Shown: piece after piece, positions 4,522 to 6,420 of the stretch
Position numbering within the stretch: position 1 is the first letter of the stretch
How the letters are laid out: each line of letters begins with the position of its first letter
Origin: Flavobacteriales bacterium
GTDB taxonomy: Bacteria > Bacteroidota > Bacteroidia > Flavobacteriales_D > Parvicellaceae
Direction of reading: 5' to 3'
DNA: 6,420 nucleotides
Assembly: GCA_027047735.1 (NCBI GenBank)
Contig: JALTUD010000270.1
Span: forward strand, 1-6,420
The notes under the pieces: generated by a model
What the model was told of the DNA's origin: nothing
Databases searched by the model: none
What the model saw: the letters and a program-made list of their open reading frames with translations, nothing else
Made by a program: the position numbers and the translations under genes

Positions 4522-6420
4522 TTATTTTTTCTTCGCCTTTTGCATCGGATTTTGACCTTCTCCGTGTGTTCTCCAATACGGTTTTACGTGCTGTTCAAAA
4601 CGCGTAGGGATAAGTCTTTGTGGATAATAATTATTCTCCGTATCGGTATCAGCCGTTTCCAAATTCGGGTCTAAAACAATTTGTGTAACTTTCTTTTGAA
4701 AATAAAATACTTTCGTTATTTTATCATTGTTCTTTCTCCAAATTTCAGCAGGTATTCTTTGCACTTCTTTAGTCCCGTCTTCAAAGGTAAATTCAACAAT
4801 CAGAGGCATCACCAATCCACCGATGTTTTCAAAATCCACTTGATAAAAATTGATGTCTTTTTCAATAATTTCTTTTTTGTATTTGCTTTGGTGTTTTAAA
4901 TAATGTTGATAATTTTCTAATTCTTCAGGAGTAACTTCAAACGGGTCGTATGTCGTATAGAAATCTTCCAATCCTTTATCTTTTTCAACAGCAGTTTGAG
5001 CAATAGCGGTTTTGTTCCTTTGGTTAGAAATATCTTTGTTTGTAAGTTCTTCGGCTTTTTCCTTTTTTATTTTATTTTCTATTTCAGGATTTTTTGTGTT
5101 TAATTTCAGCCACTTCACGTCTGTTATTGCTATATCTACGTGGTCGGTTGTGTAGAACCAACCTCTCCAAAACCAATCTAAATCAACCGCACTTGCATCT
5201 TCCATTGTTCTGAAAAAATCGGCAGGAGTCGGGTGTTTCATCATCCATCTGTTGGCGTAGGTTTTAAAGGCATAATCAAACAATTCTCTACCCATTACCG
5301 TTTCTCTTAAAATATTTAAAGCCGTAGCCGGTTTTCCGTAAGCGTTATTCCCAAACTGAAGAATAGATTCACTGTTGGTCATGATAGGGGAAATATTGCT
5401 CACGTCCCCTTTCATATAATCAACAATTTTATAAGCCGGACCTCTTCGACTCGGATAATTTCTATCCCATTCTTGTTCGGCTAAATACTGTAGAAAAGTA
5501 TTCAGACCTTCGTCCATCCATGTCCATTGTCTTTCATCAGAATTGACAATCATCGGGAAATAATTATGACCTACTTCGTGTATGATAACCGAAATCATTC
5601 CATTCTTAGCTCTTTCCGAGTAAGTTCCGTCGGGTTCCGGTCTTCCGCCGTTAAAACAAATCATCGGATATTCCATACCAATCCATTTTGTATGCACCGA
5701 TATGGCAACGGGATAAGGGTAAGGAAAAGTGTGCGAAGAATAACTTCTCAATGTATGAGCCACTACCTTTGTACTGTATTGTTCCCACAACGGATTGCCT
5801 TCTTTCGGATAAAAAGACATGGCTAAAACATCTTTACCGTTTTCTTGTTTTACCACCATTGCGTCCCAAATAAATTTACGTGATGAAGCCCAAGCAAAAT
5901 CTCTCACATTTTTTGCTTTAAAAATCCAAGTCTTACTTGCTTTAGCTTTTACTTTTTCTGCTTTTTCCGCTTCCTTTTGAGTAACAATAAAAACAGGATC
6001 CTTTTCTGATTTTTTTGCCCTTTCCAATCTGGAAAGTTGTTCCTTTCCAAGTATTTTATCTGCATTTTGAAGAGTTCCTGTTGCACCTACTACGTGGTCG
6101 GCAGGAACGGTAATTTCTACTTCGTAGTTTCCGAATGGCAATGTAAATTCACCGGCACCCAAAAATTGTTTGTTTTGCCAACCTTCCACATCGTTATAGA
6201 CACACATTCTCGGATAGAATTGAGCAATGGTATAAAGGTAATTATCATCTTTTTTAAAGTATTCATACCCCGAACGCCCGCCGATTGCCATACGGTCATT
6301 AATGTTATAATTCCATTTAATATCGAAACTGATTGATGCACCCGGTTTCAACGGTTCAGCTAAATCAATACGCATCATTGTCTTATTAATGGTGTAGTTT
6401 AAGTCTTTTCCGTTTGTTTT
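4522..6420 (-). CDS. M1-family metallopeptidase (gluzincin), 5' end outside the window
   Basis: The frame is open to the right edge: 14 more codons precede the first visible Met (6378) and continue a domain already under way, so that Met is not the true start. Numbering from it, 618 residues are visible. The zinc site is complete: HEVGH (267-271) and E290, exactly 18 residues later in WMDEGLNTF. The exopeptidase-type motif is GMEYP (234-238, standing for GAMEN), and the likely transition-state tyrosine is Y347 in AYGKPA. A beta-rich N-terminal domain (about 1-170) precedes the catalytic domain, and a Lys/Glu-rich insertion spans about 105-150. The C-terminal part (about 415-600) fits the long exported M1 enzymes of Bacteroidota. 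The tail is Lys-rich (AKKK) and shows no type IX secretion C-terminal domain. It probably removes N-terminal residues from peptides in the periplasm. The signal peptide must lie upstream. It is separated from the next gene by 310 bases. Confidence 0.93.
   Translation of the reverse strand, partial: KTNGKDLNYTINKTMMRIDLAEPLKPGASISFDIKWNYNINDRMAIGGRSGYEYFKKDDNYLYTIAQFYPRMCVYNDVEGWQNKQFLGAGEFTLPFGNYEVEITVPADHVVGATGTLQNADKILGKEQLSRLERAKKSEKDPVFIVTQKEAEKAEKVKAKASKTWIFKAKNVRDFAWASSRKFIWDAMVVKQENGKDVLAMSFYPKEGNPLWEQYSTKVVAHTLRSYSSHTFPYPYPVAISVHTKWIGMEYPMICFNGGRPEPDGTYSERAKNGMISVIIHEVGHNYFPMIVNSDERQWTWMDEGLNTFLQYLAEQEWDRNYPSRRGPAYKIVDYMKGDVSNISPIMTNSESILQFGNNAYGKPATALNILRETVMGRELFDYAFKTYANRWMMKHPTPADFFRTMEDASAVDLDWFWRGWFYTTDHVDIAITDVKWLKLNTKNPEIENKIKKEKAEELTNKDISNQRNKTAIAQTAVEKDKGLEDFYTTYDPFEVTPEELENYQHYLKHQSKYKKEIIEKDINFYQVDFENIGGLVMPLIVEFTFEDGTKEVQRIPAEIWRKNNDKITKVFYFQKKVTQIVLDPNLETADTDTENNYYPQRLIPTRFEQHVKPYWRTHGEGQNPMQKAKKK

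Noticed and set aside
5527..5873. Two overlapping plus-strand frames (99 and 61 codons) opposite the M1 catalytic domain
   Set aside because: They are complementary to the conserved zinc-site coding region, and the translations show no family resemblance.
6037..6341. Plus-strand 99-codon and minus-strand 74-codon frames within the M1 gene
   Set aside because: Both are alternative frames of the peptidase sequence, whose own frame is continuous and clearly homologous.

Overview
The window looks like chromosomal DNA from the Flavobacteriia (Bacteroidota). It is AT-rich, lacks clear Shine-Dalgarno sequences but has A-rich leaders before start codons, and has signal peptides of the '...AQ' and 'ALGQ' type. 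It also carries an M1 peptidase of the Bacteroidota GMEYP type and an intergenic repeat that I recognise from memory as a flavobacterial one. I cannot name the genus.

All four genes lie on the minus strand, so the direction of reading is right to left. At the right, 4522-6420 is the 3' part of an M1-family metallopeptidase gene whose 5' end lies outside the window. A 310-base gap follows (4212-4521). It holds a possible AT-rich terminator for the peptidase gene, a weak promoter candidate, and a highly structured repeat element (4223-4373) that stops 11 bases before the next start codon.

The rest is a compact three-gene unit with overlapping reading frames. First is an inner-membrane protein that joins a ten-helix urea-transporter (UT) domain to an M23 (LytM-like) peptidase domain and an unrecognised C-terminal domain. 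Second is an exported protein with a TPR followed by a probable outer-membrane beta-barrel. Third is a small exported protein made of four TPRs. The overlaps are 25 bases and 4 bases (ATGA), so co-transcription and translational coupling are likely. The layout suggests an envelope-associated complex spanning inner membrane, periplasm and outer membrane, but no function for this set is known to me.

Two things deserve attention. (1) The positive-inside pattern of the UT domain places the fused M23 domain in the cytoplasm, away from peptidoglycan, and its first zinc-ligand motif is not canonical. It may therefore be a sensor or regulatory domain rather than a cell-wall hydrolase. (2) The three-gene unit is bracketed by two copies of the same repeat end (GGGCGTT plus C-rich) pointing outward in opposite directions. 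One lies at the left window edge and one just upstream of the UT-M23 gene.
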